From the NCBI RefSeq assembly GCF_004197395.1, contig NZ_SELS01000054.1, forward strand, positions 1-64,000: a DNA stretch of 64,000 nt, given 5' to 3'. Shown piece after piece: positions 62,858 through 64,000 of this stretch. A program made the translations under genes and the position numbers. This stretch comes from Paraburkholderia sp. UYCP14C (lineage in GTDB: Bacteria; Pseudomonadota; Gammaproteobacteria; Burkholderiales; Burkholderiaceae). The notes under the pieces were generated by a model. That model saw only the letters and a list, made by a program, of their open reading frames with translations. It did no database searches and had not been told where the DNA came from. Within the stretch, counting starts at the first letter, position 1, and every line of letters starts with the position of its first letter.

Positions 62858-63079
62858 ATGACCGAAGCTGTTTTCGATCGCGCCGCGCAACCGGCGGCCC
62901 AGCCCACTCCCATTCCTTTGCGTGAACTGCTGCCGTGGGTGGTGTTCGGCGGCTTGCTGCTGTTGCTCGCGCTTTACTTCGTTGGTGCGGAACAGGGCGC
63001 GACGTCGCTCGTGCCCGGCATGTACGTGCATGAGTTCGTGCACGACGGCCGCCATCTGCTTGGCTTTCCCTGCCACTAA
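62858..63079 (+). CDS. cbtB: Cobalt transporter subunit CbtB
   Basis: Protein of 73 residues with one transmembrane helix (LLPWVVFGGLLLLLALYFVG) and a histidine-rich C-terminus (VHEFVHDGRHLLGFPCH), the CbtB hallmark thought to bind cobalt. The ATG at 62858 is 9 bases from AGGAG; the ATG at 62849 touches it and is unlikely. Riboswitch-controlled with cbtA. Confidence 0.92.
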   Translation: MTEAVFDRAAQPAAQPTPIPLRELLPWVVFGGLLLLLALYFVGAEQGATSLVPGMYVHEFVHDGRHLLGFPCH

Positions 63080-63090
63080 CGAGGTTCGAC

Positions 63091-63831
63091 ATGGTAGGTA
63101 AATTGTTGGTGCGCGGGATGCTCGCGGGCATCGTCGCGGGCTTGCTCACGTTCACGTTCGCGCGAGTCGTCGGCGAACCGCAGGTCGATCAGGCCATTTC
63201 AATCGAAGAAAAAGCGGCCGCCGCACGCGGCGAGGCGCCCGAGCCCGAAATCGTCAGCCGTCAGACGCAGGCTGGCCTCGGCCTGCTGACCGGTGTGGTC
63301 GCTTACGGCGTGGCCTTTGGCGGCCTGTTCGCGCTGGTGTTTGCCTATGCGTATGGACGCGCGGGTGCGTTGAGCGTGCGTGCACTGTCCGCGTGGCTCG
63401 CGCTTGGCGCGTTCATCGCGCTCGTGATCGTGCCGAACATCAAGTATCCGGCCAATCCGCCGTCGGTCGGTGATCCGGAGACGATCGGCATGCGCACGGG
63501 CCTGTTCTTTCTGATGATCGCGATCTCGCTCGCGGCGATGGTGTTTTCGCTGAAGGTGCGACGCCGTGCGGCGGCGAAGCTGGGGGCATGGAACGGCTCG
63601 ATTGTCGCGGGGCTCGTGTTCGTCGTGATCATCGCGGCCGTGCAACTGTCGATGCCGGTCATCAATGAAGTGCCGGCCGCCTTCCCGGCTGTGCTGCTGT
63701 GGAAGTTCCGCGTCGCGGCGATCGGCATGCAGGTGGTCATGTGGACGACGATCGGGCTGCTGTTCGGCGCGATGGTCGAGCGCAGCGCTTTTATGCATAC
63801 GAATGCGCGGGTGACGATGAAGTCCGCCTGA
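63091..63831 (+). CDS. cbtA: Cobalt transporter subunit CbtA
   Basis: Protein of 246 residues with about five to six hydrophobic segments, beginning VRGMLAGIVAGLLTFTFARV. CbtA and CbtB form a predicted cobalt uptake system in organisms that make or salvage cobalamin. It follows cbtB by 11 bases and shares its B12 riboswitch. Downstream cobalamin biosynthesis genes, often next in this family, would lie beyond the window. Confidence 0.92.
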   Translation: MVGKLLVRGMLAGIVAGLLTFTFARVVGEPQVDQAISIEEKAAAARGEAPEPEIVSRQTQAGLGLLTGVVAYGVAFGGLFALVFAYAYGRAGALSVRALSAWLALGAFIALVIVPNIKYPANPPSVGDPETIGMRTGLFFLMIAISLAAMVFSLKVRRRAAAKLGAWNGSIVAGLVFVVIIAAVQLSMPVINEVPAAFPAVLLWKFRVAAIGMQVVMWTTIGLLFGAMVERSAFMHTNARVTMKSA

Positions 63832-64000
63832 ATAGGACGGTGGCGCGCGGCCGCGCTTCGCGCGCAATGCGTGAGAATGGTTTTGGATCAAGCACTTGGC
63901 GCGGTTGTGGAGCGGTTATCCACAGCCTTGCGAACATTTTCTGTGGAAAAGTCGCTGGGCGGCTTTTCGCAACTCCGCTCTTCTCTCCCCCGTTCGGCGT
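63832..64000. other. Intergenic end with DnaA-box-like sequences
   Basis: Non-coding to the window edge. A perfect DnaA box ttatccaca lies at 63916-63924 and a near-box in the other direction (tgtggaaaa, 63942-63950) follows. A GC-rich hairpin region (gcgcgcgg...cgcgcgc, near 63843-63865) could end the cbt transcript. No gene is seen. Confidence 0.4.

Noticed and set aside
1-64000. CRISPR array, rRNA operon, prophage or complete insertion sequence
   Set aside because: No regularly spaced repeats, rRNA segments, phage gene runs or IS ends were seen on reading both strands.

Overview
The window looks like a chromosome segment of a high-GC betaproteobacterium of the Burkholderiaceae, most likely Paraburkholderia or Burkholderia. 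This rests on the rpsU-yqeY-dnaG-rpoD block, Burkholderia-type GC-rich codon use, a Burkholderia-type porin, and the aromatic and xylose catabolic gene sets. The genus is an inference from content; no marker search was run. Nearly all sequence is intact coding DNA, and most alternative-frame ORFs are GC-driven shadows.

Layout. (1) 1-15,500 is core metabolism: a LOG-family gene and polA (head to head), a type II NADH dehydrogenase, a Tat-exported dienelactone hydrolase, a sulfurtransferase, a Rieske oxygenase, the isoprenoid run xseB-ispA-dxs, folE2, tsaD and a YhiN-like flavoprotein. (2) 15,500-21,210 is the macromolecular synthesis block rpsU, yqeY, dnaG, rpoD, followed by an odd tRNA gene with anticodon CAU and a long variable arm. 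(3) 21,210-24,560 is an AT-richer accessory stretch with one intact porin, one decayed porin remnant and a lone IS402-type transposase N-terminal domain. (4) 24,578-28,600 holds a Crp/Fnr regulator divergent from an acyl-CoA synthetase, a LysE exporter and a mini H-NS-like protein. (5) 28,690-37,740 is aromatic and amino-acid catabolism: pcaHG with its regulator pcaQ, 4-hydroxyphenylpyruvate dioxygenase, and a LysR gene divergent from a DUF1338 (HglS-like) dioxygenase plus a D-2-hydroxyglutarate dehydrogenase. The last pair reads as 2-oxoadipate -> D-2-hydroxyglutarate -> 2-oxoglutarate, the end of a lysine catabolic route. (6) 37,760-41,000 contains an XRE-cupin regulator, RidA, an ICL/PEPM-family enzyme and two DUF4148-type small secreted proteins. 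(7) 41,100-49,050 is the D-xylose module: galM, xylR, xylA, xylFGH. (8) 49,350-52,140 encodes an exported molybdenum hydroxylase pair. (9) 52,350-58,000 is a MarR-controlled efflux operon of AaeA/AaeB type with an OprM-like outer membrane protein. (10) 58,130-61,310 is a KaiC-like ATPase coupled to a hybrid histidine kinase. (11) 61,500-63,830 has a small secreted protein, a degenerate histidine phosphatase, and a cobalamin riboswitch ahead of the cobalt transporter genes cbtB and cbtA.

Most notable: the non-canonical CAU tRNA; two perfect TGTCAT-N4-ATGACA palindromes around the Crp/Fnr gene; the HglS-like/D-2HG dehydrogenase pair with conserved iron-ligand spacing; the histidine phosphatase that has lost several catalytic residues beside a B12-controlled transporter; and the KaiC-kinase pair. 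No CRISPR array, complete insertion sequence, prophage or rRNA gene was seen.
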